DNA of 64,000 bases from DASYPQ01 sp046155895 (GCA_046155895.1 JBJXFB010000054.1:1-64000), one strand, 5' to 3'; shown: positions 33,991 to 44,493, numbered from the stretch's first letter. The notes: a model not told the origin generated them from the letters alone. Numbers and translations are program-made.

Positions 33991-36114
33991 TCAGGATAGG
34001 GTCCTCCCGCCCGTCAGGGCCACGACGAGATCGAGGATGTCCCCCGCCTCGACGGGATCCTCCGGATCGAGCCGGCGCGAAACTCGGTACGCGGCCGGAA
34101 CCGGCGCGCCCCGTTGCAGCAGATGGCGCCGCGCCCGCGGGTGGTCGCGCGCGGCGGCGGCGAGGACCTCGCGCAGGCTGGCGGGCAGGTCGGTCTCCAC
34201 CTCGACGAGGTCGGCCGGTCCGGTCGCGCCCAGCTCCCGCGCGAGCGGACCGTGGCAGCGCAGGTGCACGCGGCCGTGCTCGCGGATCTTCGTCGCAAGT
34301 CGCTTGGAGGCCCGGATCGGCTCGGAACCGGAAGCTCCCGCCAAATCCAGGAGCGCGTCCTCGCCCAGGAGTTCCCAGGCCCTGGCCGAGGGCCCCCCCG
34401 ACGCGTCCAACCCGCGCCAACTCGAATACTCCGGCCACAGGCCGGGCTCGCGGAGACTTTCCCTGGCCCAAGCCGGCTGATCGTCCTCGCTGCGTGCCCC
34501 CCACCGGCGGTTCAGATCGCGCACGACGAGGAGGATCGAGGCCCCGCCGGCCAGGAGCGAGCGTCCCGAGCCGAACGACAGCGCGCGAGCGAGATCGTCG
34601 AGGCCGCACACGCCGTCCGCCAGCAGGCCGGCGGCCGAGAAGGCGCAGAACCCGCTCGCGTCGAGCCCGGCCATCAGGTTCTCGTGCCACCACACGATGC
34701 GGCCCTTGCCGGATGGATTCGAAGGGTCGTGGGCCCCTTCGGGAAGCGCGATCGGCGCGAGAAGCTCCGCAAGCCGGGTCCCCGACGCGTCCGTGAGGAG
34801 GAACGGGAACGTGCGCATCGGGTCGGCCCCGCGCGCGCTCGCGCACTGGCCGAGGACGGCGGCGAGGCTCGACTCGCGGCGCGCGCTCTGGCCGCGAGCC
34901 TCGAGGACTTCGCTCTCGAGCCCGATCTCCCGCGCCATGCGGCTCGCTCCGAGTGCGAGGAGCGCGCCGTCACCGCGGCGATCGACGAGATCCTCGAGGA
35001 GCTTCAGCCAGTCCTCGATGCTCCGATCCCGCCCGCGACCGAGGAGCGCGAGCGCGGCCCCGGCCTCGATCGCGTCGATCGCGGCGTCGTCGCAGAAGGC
35101 GAGGAGCGTCAGGGCGTCCTCGGCGCGCTCGAGACCGAGGTTCGGGCCCAGCGCGTAGAGGGCGCCGAAACGTGCGCCCTGGCGTCCGGGAATCCCGCGT
35201 GCGAAGACCCACCCGCACGGCGTCGGGCAGCCCTCGCAGCCCTTCCGCGACGCTTCCGGCGCGGGGAGATCGGACTTCCACGCGCGCGCGCGGTCCTCGG
35301 GCCAGGGATCGCCGTAACCCTTCCCGCGCAGATCGCCGCGGGCAACGAACGCATCCGCTTGCTCGAAGGTGCCTTCCGCGGCGCGCGCGCGCAGGCGCGG
35401 GGACGAGGCCAGGAGCCTCACGAGGTCCTGCGCCTCGTCCACCGGCTCGACGGGAGGCGACGAGATCGCGATCGCGGAGAGCCCGAGCTCCCCGAGCTTC
35501 GCGCCCAAGCCTCCGCGCCCGACGAAGCTCGGCGGGTCCTCGCCCGCCGCGAGGCTCGCGAACGGAATGCCGCGCGCCCCCGCGCGTCCGGTGCGGAGCG
35601 TCGCGCAGGGACCGAGCTCCCGCGCGAGCACGCGCTGGATCTCTGCGGGATTCGCTCCGGCGAGCGCGGGGAACGACCGCAGCTCGATCCGGGTGTCCGC
35701 CCCGCTCCCCGACACGTGCAGGCAGGCACCGGGCTCCCGCGCGCGCCCGGTCAGGACGAGCGCGTCCGCGACGCTCGCCAGGCGGCGCCCGAGGTCGCTG
35801 CCGACCTGTCCGTCCGCGTAGAAGCCCGTCAAGGGCGCGCGCGAGGCGACGCAGGCACGCGCCGCGGTGGGGAGCGCCCGCCGCACGCAGTCGCCGATCG
35901 CGAGGACGAGGGGCGCGGGCGAGCCCGGGTGAGCGACCTCGTGCTCGTGGAGGAGCGCGGCGGCGAGCCCGACGCCGGACAGTCGTCCGACGCGGTCGAT
36001 TCCTTCCGACGTGCCGCGCCAGGGAACGGTCGAGGCGCGTTCGGAGCGGTCGAGATCGACCCGGAGCACCCGCGGGCGCACTCGGAGCTCGCAATCGGGC
36101 GCCTGGCGTTCCAT
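33991..36114 (-). CDS. Tungsten aldehyde:ferredoxin oxidoreductase fused to MoaD-like domain
   Basis: A 707-residue protein. Residues ~1-600 match aldehyde ferredoxin oxidoreductases, which oxidise aldehydes with a tungsten bis-pterin and one [4Fe-4S] cluster: CVASRAPLTGFYADGQVGSDLG (domain 1 core), FVGRGGLGAKLGELGLSAIAI, the cluster motif CEGCPTPC (~293-299) and a fourth Cys in ASGFCAFSAAG (~489). Residues ~612-707 form a ubiquitin-like MoaD/ThiS domain: RVHLRCHGPLARELG, VEVETDLPASLREVLAAA, RLDPEDPVEAGDILDLVV and a diglycine at 702-703 followed by only RTLS. In known operons the MoaD-like protein is separate. Start ATG 36114. GT9 follows after 7 nt. Confidence 0.8.
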   Translation of the reverse strand: MERQAPDCELRVRPRVLRVDLDRSERASTVPWRGTSEGIDRVGRLSGVGLAAALLHEHEVAHPGSPAPLVLAIGDCVRRALPTAARACVASRAPLTGFYADGQVGSDLGRRLASVADALVLTGRAREPGACLHVSGSGADTRIELRSFPALAGANPAEIQRVLARELGPCATLRTGRAGARGIPFASLAAGEDPPSFVGRGGLGAKLGELGLSAIAISSPPVEPVDEAQDLVRLLASSPRLRARAAEGTFEQADAFVARGDLRGKGYGDPWPEDRARAWKSDLPAPEASRKGCEGCPTPCGWVFARGIPGRQGARFGALYALGPNLGLERAEDALTLLAFCDDAAIDAIEAGAALALLGRGRDRSIEDWLKLLEDLVDRRGDGALLALGASRMAREIGLESEVLEARGQSARRESSLAAVLGQCASARGADPMRTFPFLLTDASGTRLAELLAPIALPEGAHDPSNPSGKGRIVWWHENLMAGLDASGFCAFSAAGLLADGVCGLDDLARALSFGSGRSLLAGGASILLVVRDLNRRWGARSEDDQPAWARESLREPGLWPEYSSWRGLDASGGPSARAWELLGEDALLDLAGASGSEPIRASKRLATKIREHGRVHLRCHGPLARELGATGPADLVEVETDLPASLREVLAAAARDHPRARRHLLQRGAPVPAAYRVSRRLDPEDPVEAGDILDLVVALTGGRTLS

Positions 36115-36201
36115 GGAGCCCGATCGTATCCGGGGTTTTGCGGTCGAGCCCGGAATGAAGTCGATCCGGCCGCGCTAGAATCGCCCCTTCGACCCACCCC
36201 C

Positions 36202-37128
36202 GTGCTCGGCTCCATCAAGATCGGCAGCGTCCTCGGCATCACGATCCGGGTGCACGTCCTCCTCCTCGTCCTGGCGGGATTCATCGTCTTCGGCTCGGGG
36301 CAGGGGGTCCAATCCGCGGTGCTCCTGGGGATGATCTTCGGGATCATCCTGCTCCACGAGCTCGCGCACAGCCTGGTCGCGATGCACTTCGGCCTGCGCG
36401 TCGTCGACATCACGCTCTGGCCGCTCGGCGGGATGGCGCGGATGAGCCAGATGCCGGAATCCAGCCGGATCGAGTCGCTGATCGCGATCGCGGGTCCGGC
36501 CTTGAACTTCGTGCTGGCCGGGATCGGGCTTCCTTTCCTCCTGTGGACGTGGACCTCCGAGACCGCCTCGCCCTTCATGACGCAGCTCGCGGTCTCCTTC
36601 GTGTGGGGAAACCTCCTGCTCGGCGGCTTCAACCTGCTCCCCGCGTTCCCGATGGACGGCGGCCGGGTGCTGCGCGCCTTCCTGGGCCGGAACGGGAACT
36701 GGGTCCGCGCGACGGAGCAGGCGGTCGCGATCGGCCGGGCCATCGGCGTGATGCTCGGGCTCCTCGGCGCGGTGATGGTGGTCTTCCAGGTGATCCCGTT
36801 CCAAGGCTTCCTCCTGATCCTGGTCGCGATGTTCGTGTGGTGGGCGGGTGCGCAGGAGCTCCTGTCGGTGCGCGCGAGACACGGAGTCGACCCGCTGGCC
36901 GCCTTCCGGGAGTTCGCGGCGCGCGCGACGGGCTGGAGCCAGACTCAAGCGGCTAGCGAGTTCGCGCGCGCTGCCTCGGGGGATCCTCCACCCCTCCGGC
37001 GCGAGCCGGCGAGTTCGGGGGCAGGAGCCGCGGGCAAGCCAGACGCCGGCTTCACCGACGAGGAGCTCGCTCGCCTCGAGCAGTTCCGCGGGCCGCTCTC
37101 GAGCTTCGGGCCGCCGCCGAAGGGCTAG
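36202..37128 (+). CDS. Site-2 protease-like M50 zinc metallopeptidase
   Basis: A 308-residue membrane protease of the M50/S2P group (rhomboid-like cytosolic zinc proteases of SpoIVFB type without CBS domains). The metal site is HELAH (52-56) in the second helix with the third ligand in LPAFPMDGGRVLRA (Asp ~151). Five to six membrane helices are followed by a polar ~80-residue tail. Start GTG 36202, divergent from the oxidoreductase gene. It probably cleaves membrane-bound regulators. Its stop overlaps the stop of the convergent RDD gene in a CTAG. Confidence 0.88.
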   Translation: MLGSIKIGSVLGITIRVHVLLLVLAGFIVFGSGQGVQSAVLLGMIFGIILLHELAHSLVAMHFGLRVVDITLWPLGGMARMSQMPESSRIESLIAIAGPALNFVLAGIGLPFLLWTWTSETASPFMTQLAVSFVWGNLLLGGFNLLPAFPMDGGRVLRAFLGRNGNWVRATEQAVAIGRAIGVMLGLLGAVMVVFQVIPFQGFLLILVAMFVWWAGAQELLSVRARHGVDPLAAFREFAARATGWSQTQAASEFARAASGDPPPLRREPASSGAGAAGKPDAGFTDEELARLEQFRGPLSSFGPPPKG

Positions 37129-37889
37129 GCCGCCGTTCTTCCCGCGGCTTCTCTCGCGTAGAGATAGAGTTCCGGGATCACGACGCGCGCGTCCTCGAAG
37201 CTCCCCAGGCCCAGTCGCGCGCAATAGGTCTTCGCGGCGAGCACGAAGAGCGCGCGGCGGGCGCGATCGGTGAGCTCCGGGCGCGACAGCAGCTCGCGCA
37301 GGACCTCGCGATCCTCCGGCGCGAGGTGGGCGGCCGTGCCGGGCGTCAGCGGGAGCGTCTGCACCTGCAGGCCGGACCAGGTCATCTCGGGGAAGGGCTC
37401 CTCTCCCGCGCGCGCGCTCCGCACCCGCACGAGGAGCGTGCCGGCGACGAGATCGCCCAGGCGCTGGTGTTTCGCGGTCGCGGCGATCGCGATGAGCCCG
37501 ACCGGAACGGGGATCATGAGGAACACGTCGATCGGCATCAGCAACGCGCGCAGGACGTGCTGCAGATTCGTCGCGGGCTGCCCGTCGGCCGATGTGACGC
37601 GGATCGAGAGGGCGCGCTTCCCGGGAGTCTGACCGCCGAGGAAGACGTGGAAGGCCACGTGGTAGCCGATCAGGACGAGCGGCGTGCCTCCCACCAGCAG
37701 TCCCAGGACGAAACCGGAGAGGCCGCTCGGATCGAACGAGACCGGGATCAGGAGGGCGATGAGGACCAGCAGGTACCCGATCGCGAGGATCGCGGCGTCG
37801 AACATGCCCGCCAGGAGGCGTGCCCCGACCCCGGCCACGTCGAGCCGGAGCGGCACGCCTTCCGAGGTCGCCACGAGGAGCGTCGTCAC
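37125..37889 (-). CDS. RDD family membrane protein
   Basis: A 254-residue protein with an RDD domain: the family N-terminus TSEGVPLRLDVAGVGARLLAGMFD (here R-x-x-A-x-x-x-D) and the second conserved block GGQTPGKRALSIRV, about four helices and a soluble C-terminal helical tail. RDD proteins usually sit with SpoIIM, MoxR and DUF58 genes, and both kinds of neighbour are present here. Start GTG 37889 lies on the edge of a perfect inverted repeat. The function of RDD proteins is poorly known (ion transport has been proposed for some). Confidence 0.85.
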   Translation of the reverse strand: MTTLLVATSEGVPLRLDVAGVGARLLAGMFDAAILAIGYLLVLIALLIPVSFDPSGLSGFVLGLLVGGTPLVLIGYHVAFHVFLGGQTPGKRALSIRVTSADGQPATNLQHVLRALLMPIDVFLMIPVPVGLIAIAATAKHQRLGDLVAGTLLVRVRSARAGEEPFPEMTWSGLQVQTLPLTPGTAAHLAPEDREVLRELLSRPELTDRARRALFVLAAKTYCARLGLGSFEDARVVIPELYLYAREAAGRTAA

Positions 37890-37999
37890 GCCGGAATACG
37901 GTACCAGGTCAGTTCTTCCGGCCCCCGCGCCAAGTCACGCAGGCCGGAGGAGTCAAGACTCGGAGATCGGAAGAACTGACCTGGTACCGTATTCCGGCG
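37889..37999. repeat. Perfect 32-bp inverted repeat filling the RDD/SpoIIM intergenic region
   Basis: Bases 37889-37920 are the exact reverse complement of 37968-37999, with a 47-base centre (37921-37967) that itself contains gagtc-aa-gactc. The left arm touches the GTG of the RDD gene and the right arm ends two bases before the ATG of the SpoIIM-like gene, so both genes have the same 30 bases upstream. The arm contains the palindromic core ggtacc (37901-37906 and 37983-37988). It may be a mobile REP-like palindrome or a shared control region. No ribosome site is visible in it. Confidence 0.9.
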
Positions 38000-38000
38000 C

Positions 38001-39032
38001 ATGGACCAGGCGTCGCGGCGATCGGAGGAGGAGGCCCGCCTCGACCGGCTCGCCGAGCTCGTGCGGCGAGCGGAGGGCATCGGCGGCATCGGAACGAGCG
38101 GCATGTCGGAGCGCGACCTGATCGAGCTCCCGCGCCTCTACCGGTTCGCCGCGTCGGAGATCGCGCGGCGCGAGACCGCGGGCGCGGGCGCGGCCGGCGA
38201 AAGCGTCGAGAGGGCGCGGACGCTCGTGGCCCGCGCTCATGCGGTGCTGCACCGGGATCTCGATCGGGAGAGGCAGGGCATCGTCGCGCGCGTTCTCCGG
38301 TTCTTCGCCGACGAGGTCCCGCGGGCGATCCGCGGCGAGTGGAAGGTGATCTCGACCGCCTTCGCGATCGTGTACGGGCTCGCGCTCCTGTCGTACTTCG
38401 TCGTGAGGCACGATCTCGACTACGCCTGGTCGCTGCTGTCGAACGAGATGGTCTCGCAGGAGATCGCGCAGCTCGAGGCGACGGCGCAGGGCGAGCCGTT
38501 CCGCGGCAACTTCACGTTCGGGTTGGGGCAGTCGCCCCATCTGGCGGGGTGGATCATGGCGCACAACATGAGCGTCGGCGTGCTCTTCTTCGGAGCCGGG
38601 CTCGTCCCACCGCTCTTCCTGCTGGCCCTCGCGGTCAACGGCCTGATGCTCGGGACCTACACGGCGGTCGCCGCGCACTGGGGGCAGGCGGGAGCGATCT
38701 CGTCGATCCTGTGGTGCCACGGAGTGATCGAAATCCAGGCGCTCGTGCTGGCCGGCGCGGGCGGGCTCGTGCTCGTGCGCGCGTGGATCGCGCCGGGGCC
38801 CTGGTCGCGCGGCCACGCGATGGCGCTCGAGAGCCGGCAGGCGTGGAAGCTCCTGGCACCGGTTTTCCCGATGCTGTTCGTGTCGGGGATCATCGAGGGC
38901 TTCGTCAGCCCGCACGCGGGGTTCGCGGTGCGCGTGTCGGTGGCGGTGGGTACGGGACTGGCGATCCTCGCCTGGGTGCTGCTGGGTGGGAGGACGCCTA
39001 CCGGGGAGGCCGCGAGGTACGGCGGGGTCTGA
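38001..39032 (+). CDS. Stage II sporulation protein M-like (SpoIIM/DUF95) membrane protein
   Basis: A 343-residue protein: an N-terminal soluble helical part (LDRLAELVRRAEG, ELPRLYRFAASEIARRET), then five to six membrane helices with the family segments GQSPHLAGWIMAHNMSVGVL, LVPPLFLLALAVNGLMLG and WCHGVIEIQALVLAGAGGL. It belongs to the SpoIIM superfamily common in non-sporulating bacteria next to RDD, MoxR and DUF58 genes. Start ATG 38001, two bases after the inverted repeat; no ribosome site is visible. A propeller protein gene follows 29 nt downstream. Confidence 0.85.
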   Translation: MDQASRRSEEEARLDRLAELVRRAEGIGGIGTSGMSERDLIELPRLYRFAASEIARRETAGAGAAGESVERARTLVARAHAVLHRDLDRERQGIVARVLRFFADEVPRAIRGEWKVISTAFAIVYGLALLSYFVVRHDLDYAWSLLSNEMVSQEIAQLEATAQGEPFRGNFTFGLGQSPHLAGWIMAHNMSVGVLFFGAGLVPPLFLLALAVNGLMLGTYTAVAAHWGQAGAISSILWCHGVIEIQALVLAGAGGLVLVRAWIAPGPWSRGHAMALESRQAWKLLAPVFPMLFVSGIIEGFVSPHAGFAVRVSVAVGTGLAILAWVLLGGRTPTGEAARYGGV

Positions 39033-39061
39033 AGTTGTGGTGTAGGATTCGGCGGAGTTCC

Positions 39062-40858
39062 ATGCGCACCGCCCCCCTGCTCGCGTTCGCGGCTTGGCCC
39101 GTCATCGCCGCTCCCGCCGGGGCCCAGTTCACCCAGCGCGTCAGCCTCGACTCGAGCGGCGTCCAGGCCAACGCCGGGAGCCCCGGCCAGCCCTCGATCT
39201 CCGCCGACGGCCGCTACGTCGTGTTCGAGAGCTCCGCGACGAATCTCGTCCCCGGCGACACGAACGGCGTCGTCGACGTGTTCGTCCGGGACCGACTCAC
39301 CGCAACCACCGCGCGCGTCAGCGTCGATTCCTCCGGCGCGCAGGGCGACGGGGAAAGCCTGGGCCCTACGATCTCGGCCGACGGGCGCTACGTGGCTTTC
39401 TACAGCGCCGCCACCAACCTCGTGCTCTCGGACACGAACGCCGTCACCGACGTCTTCGTCCACGACCGCCAAACCGGCGTGACGGAGCTCGCGAGCGTCG
39501 ACTCGGCCGGGAATCAGGGCGATGGCGTCTGCTACTACCCGACCCTCTCCGCCGACGGCCGCTACGTCGCGTTTCGCAGCGCCGCGACGAACCTCGTCCC
39601 CTCCGATACGAACGGCTCCTACGACATCTTCGTCCGCGACCGCCAGTCGGCGACGACCGAGCGCGTCAGCGTCGACTCCGCCTCCGCCCAGTCCGACGGC
39701 GACAGCGGCCTCCATCCCGTCATCTCCTCCGACGGCCGCTTCGTCGTGTTCTACAGCGGCGGGACGAACCTCGTCCCCGGCGACACGAACGGTTTCTTCG
39801 ACGTGTTCCTGCGCGACCGAGTCTCGGCGACCACCGTCCGCGCCAGCCTGGGATCCGGTGGCGCGGAGGCCAACGCCAACTGCAGTCTCGCTTCGGTCTC
39901 TGCCGACGGGAGGTACGTGGCCTTCCAGAGCTCGGCCACGAACCTCGTCGCCGGCGACACGAATGCCGCGATCGACGTCTTCGTGCGCGACCTCCTGGCG
40001 GGGACGACCGTGCGCGCGAGCGTCTCGTCGGCTGGAGTGCAAGGGAACGCGGACAGCATCTACCCGTCGATCGCCTCCAGCGGCCGCATCCTCTCCTTCT
40101 TCGGTCCCGCGACGAATCTGGTCCCCGGCGACACGAACGGGCGTCGCGACGTCTTCGTGCGGGATCTCCAGGCCTCCACGACCGAGCGCGTGAGCGTCGA
40201 CACCTTCGGGGCGCAGTGCGACGCGGACACGGACTACTACCCGTTCCTCTCCGCCGACGCTCGCTACGTCGTGTTCCCGAGCCTGGCCTCGAACCTCGCG
40301 GCCGGCGACACGAACGGAGCCGTCGACGTCTTCCTCCACGACCGCGCCGCGGCGGGTTTCTCCAGCTTGTGCGACCCGGGCGTTGCGGGCGTCATCGCCT
40401 GTCCCTGCGGCAATCCGCCCTCGGGTCTCCGGCGTGGTTGCGACAACTCCGCGGCGACGGGCGGCGCGAAGCTCTCGGCCTTCGGCATCGCGTACCTGTC
40501 GACGGACAGCCTCGTCTTCACGACGACGGGCGAGAGGCCGACGGCCTTGAGCATCGTGCTGCAGGGTTCCGCGTCCGTCCCCGCCGGCCTGGTGTTCGGC
40601 CAGGGCGTGCGCTGCCTGGGCGGCACGCTGAAACGGCTCTACGTGAAGTCCGCCTCGGGCGGGAGCATCACGGCACCGGATTTCGGCGCGGGCAACCTGC
40701 AAGTCTCGGTGCGCTCGGCCTCCCTCGGCGATCCGATCCCGGCGGGTGGTTCGCGCTACTACCTCGTGTACTACCGCGATCCGAACGTGCTCGGCGGCTG
40801 TCCGGCGGAGAGCTCGTTCAATGCGACTCAGACCGGGCGAGTCGTCTGGTGGCCGTAG
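39062..40858 (+). CDS. Secreted seven-bladed TolB-like propeller protein with planctomycete-type C-terminal domain
   Basis: A 598-residue exported protein: signal peptide (LLAFAAWPVIAAPAGAQ), seven repeats of about 56 residues built on SADGRYVAF-x-S-x-ATNLVPGDTNG-x-x-DVFVRD (~30-425), and a Cys-rich C-terminal domain (~436-598: CDPGVAGVIACPCGNPP, RGCDN, GVRC, ending VVWWP). The seven SADGRYV/DVFVRD units should close a beta-propeller of the WD40-like PD40 type. The C-terminal domain is homologous to the one at 30230-30727, pointing to a common sorting or anchoring role. Start ATG 39062. Convergent with the DUF58 gene. Confidence 0.85.
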   Translation: MRTAPLLAFAAWPVIAAPAGAQFTQRVSLDSSGVQANAGSPGQPSISADGRYVVFESSATNLVPGDTNGVVDVFVRDRLTATTARVSVDSSGAQGDGESLGPTISADGRYVAFYSAATNLVLSDTNAVTDVFVHDRQTGVTELASVDSAGNQGDGVCYYPTLSADGRYVAFRSAATNLVPSDTNGSYDIFVRDRQSATTERVSVDSASAQSDGDSGLHPVISSDGRFVVFYSGGTNLVPGDTNGFFDVFLRDRVSATTVRASLGSGGAEANANCSLASVSADGRYVAFQSSATNLVAGDTNAAIDVFVRDLLAGTTVRASVSSAGVQGNADSIYPSIASSGRILSFFGPATNLVPGDTNGRRDVFVRDLQASTTERVSVDTFGAQCDADTDYYPFLSADARYVVFPSLASNLAAGDTNGAVDVFLHDRAAAGFSSLCDPGVAGVIACPCGNPPSGLRRGCDNSAATGGAKLSAFGIAYLSTDSLVFTTTGERPTALSIVLQGSASVPAGLVFGQGVRCLGGTLKRLYVKSASGGSITAPDFGAGNLQVSVRSASLGDPIPAGGSRYYLVYYRDPNVLGGCPAESSFNATQTGRVVWWP

Positions 40859-40892
40859 TCTCGAACGAACCGTAGAGCTTCCGCGTCCCTGC

Positions 40893-42250
40893 CTACAGCC
40901 CGCGCCGAGCCTCAAGCCACGCCGTCAAGAGCGGCGCCGCAGCCTCGGCGGGGAGCGTGTCCAGCACGCGCACGCCCGTCCCGTGGAGCTGCCGCATCGA
41001 CTCGCGGCGCTCGTCCATCAGCGCGAACGACGCCGCGCGCACGGCCGCGTCGACCTCGATCCGGCCCTCCGCCGCCGCGCGGATCGACGGATCGTCGAGC
41101 CCGGCGAACAGGATCTTGTGCCGGCTCGACGCGGCCGCGAGGGCACGGCGCTGCCGGTCCACCGACATCGGGTCCGCGACGTCCGACAGGATCAGCACCA
41201 GCGCGCGCCGGCGGTGGAGCAGCGCGAGCTCGCGCATGGCGCGGTCGAGATCGCTCTCCTTGTCGGACGCCTCCAGCGCGAACAGCGTGTCGCGGATCCG
41301 TTCGAACTGGCCCTTTCCGCGCGCGCTGCCCCGCGCCGGCGGCAGCCACGCGCGCACGCGGCTGTCGAACGCGAGGCATCCGACCCGGTCTCCGCGCTGC
41401 AGCGCCACCGCCGCGATCTGCAGGCCCGCGTCGAGCGCGTGGTCGAGCTTCGTCCAGCCGCGCGCCTCCCCCTCCGCCGTCGTCGCGGCCATCCGCCGGC
41501 CGCAGTCGAACGCGAGCACGAGCTCCTGCCCGCGCTCCTCGCGGAACTCGCGCACGATCGGCCGAGCGCGCTTGGCGAAGGACTTCCAGTCCAGGAGCCG
41601 CGGATCGTCTCCGTGCACGTAGTCGCGCAGCGACTCGAACTCCACGAGCCCGCCGCGCCGGCGGTGCAGCCGCACGCCGAGGTCGCGCCAACGCTCGCTG
41701 GCGGCGAGGCGCAGCGTGCGCTTCAAGGCGAGCAGCGCCGGCTCGATCTCGATCCGCGTCGCGCCGTGGAGTCGCGACTGCCGCTGGAGGAGGCCCCAGG
41801 GGCTCGTGACGCGCAGGCGCAGGTCGCCGAGCGCGTGCACGCCGCGCTCGTGCGGCCGGTAGATCCGCACGAGGTCGACGTGGCCTTGCGCGGGGAGCCG
41901 GCAGCGATCGGGTCCGCCGGTGGGATCGTCGTCCAGCGTCCGTCCGAGCACCTCGAACGACGCCGGGAACTCCTCGCGCACCTCGAGGGCCAGCCCGACG
42001 TGGGACGGATCCGCCGGCGCGGCGATCCGGACGACCCGCTCGAGATCCTGCGACAGCCCCGAACGCGGCGGAGCGCGCCGCGCGACGTTCAGCCGATCGG
42101 GCCGCGGCGTGCGGGCGCGATCGACGATCAGCGCGATCACGAAAACGACATCGACCGCGAACGTCGCCGTCCGGATCGGAGCGAAGAACGCCCCTGCGAG
42201 CGCCGCGAGGGACAGAGCGAGGGCGATCGCGAGCGTCCGCCGCGTCGGAA

Positions 42251-42254
<4 letters not shown>
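40893..42254 (-). CDS. DUF58 domain protein
   Basis: A 453-residue protein with two N-terminal membrane helices (AIALALSLAALAGAFFA, FAVDVVFVIALIVD), a beta-rich region and the DUF58 domain typified by FESLRDYVHGDDPRLLDWKSFAKR, followed by a vWA-like fold (LVLAFDCGRRMA in the MIDAS position, ALVLILSDVADP). The MIDAS DxSxS is not intact. DUF58 proteins are the standard partner of MoxR ATPases. GTG 42254 overlaps the moxR-type stop as GTGA. Last gene of a five-gene operon. Confidence 0.88.
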
Positions 42255-43272
<1,018 letters not shown>

Positions 43273-43288
<16 letters not shown>

Positions 43289-44493
43289 TCGATCTCCTTC
43301 GCCTGCGCATTCCATCGCTCCAGCTCCGTCGCGCTCGCGCACGGGGACGCCGGCAGCTTCGACACGGCTTCCTGCACCCTCCGCGAGCCTCGCGCGACCC
43401 GCCGGAGCATTCCTTCGCGGAGAAAACGCCCCAGGACGTCGAATCGTCCCGCGCGCACGAGCAGCGACGCCAAGGCGCGCGCGCGCAACAGGGGCGAGGC
43501 CGCCTCCAGCGTGCGCGGGTCGCGCGGGAACTCCCGCACCCACGCTGAGCTCCAGAGCGCCAGGAGGAGCAGCGCCGCGACCTGCAGGGTCGCCAGGAGG
43601 AGCTCGGGGGAGGCGAGCAGCGTCATCGCGGTGCGCGGCCGCCACAAGCCGAGCGCGTACTCGTCGAAGAGGATCCGTCCTCCGCGCGAGAACTCCTCCG
43701 CCAATCGGACGGCGAACAGCGCGTGGTCGTGCTCGCCCAGCTTCTCGTTGGAGAGGAAGGAGTCGTCGCCGAGGAGCACGAGCTGACCGCTGCCGACGGG
43801 GACCATCGTCGCCAGGACTTCCTCGCCCTCGGTGCTGAGAGTCCCTCCCCACCACAGCGCTTCACCCGACGAGTCGGGCGAGGGCGGAACCAGGACGCCG
43901 CCTTCCTCGAGCGTGACCTCGAGCTCCTCCCCTCGCTGGTCTCGGAGGTGGCGGATGCCGGCGATGGCCGCGGCTGAGGCGTGCACGTCCTCGCAGGCGG
44001 CGAGGCCGAGCTCGTCGACGAGGAACTTCCGTGCCTTGTCGTCGTAGTCGAGGATGATCGTCCCGCCTTCCTCGAGGAAGCGGCGGTAGTGCGTGAGCGC
44101 GCGCAATCCGAAGTCCGCGGGAGAAGTCTCCGCGGTCGCCGGCTCGGGTTCAGGCTCGGGTGCGGGCTCCGGTCCGGGTTCCGGTTCGGGTTCGGGCTCC
44201 AGCTTCGACTCCGGAGGCTCGAGATCGACGACGGAGCTCGTCGACGGCGTGCGCGCCAGCCACACGATCCCTCCCCCGCGCGGCAGCGCGCCCGGGGCCT
44301 CGTTCCAGGTCTCGGCCCGGAAGCCGAGCTCGCGGAGGAGCAGGAGCAGAGCGCGCCGTCCCCCGGGTTCCGACGAAGCGGCGCTGCCGTCCTCGGAATC
44401 CTCGGCCGGCGTCAGGAACTGCGCGGCCAGGGCGAGGAGGACGAGCAGCGCGAGCACCACACCGGCCGCGACCTTCTCGAGGCGCGGATTCAC
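43273..44493 (-). CDS. DUF4350 domain membrane protein
   Basis: A 406-residue protein with an N-terminal helix (VAAGVVLALLVLLALAAQFLT), an extracytoplasmic DUF4350-type domain (GGRRALLLLLRELGF, GGIVWLAR, FLEEGGTIILDYDD, GSGQLVLLGDDSFLSNEKLGEHDHALF), a second helix (LATLQVAALLLLALWS) and a soluble C-terminal helical tail. An EP-rich linker (about residues 92-112) interrupts the first domain, an unusual low-complexity insertion. GTG 44493 overlaps the DUF4129 stop. Typical member of MoxR-DUF58 operons. Confidence 0.82.

Noticed and set aside
44130..44210. Simple repeat in the DUF4350 gene as a separate repeat element
   Set aside because: It is an in-frame Glu-Pro-rich linker; kept as a note on the gene rather than as an element.
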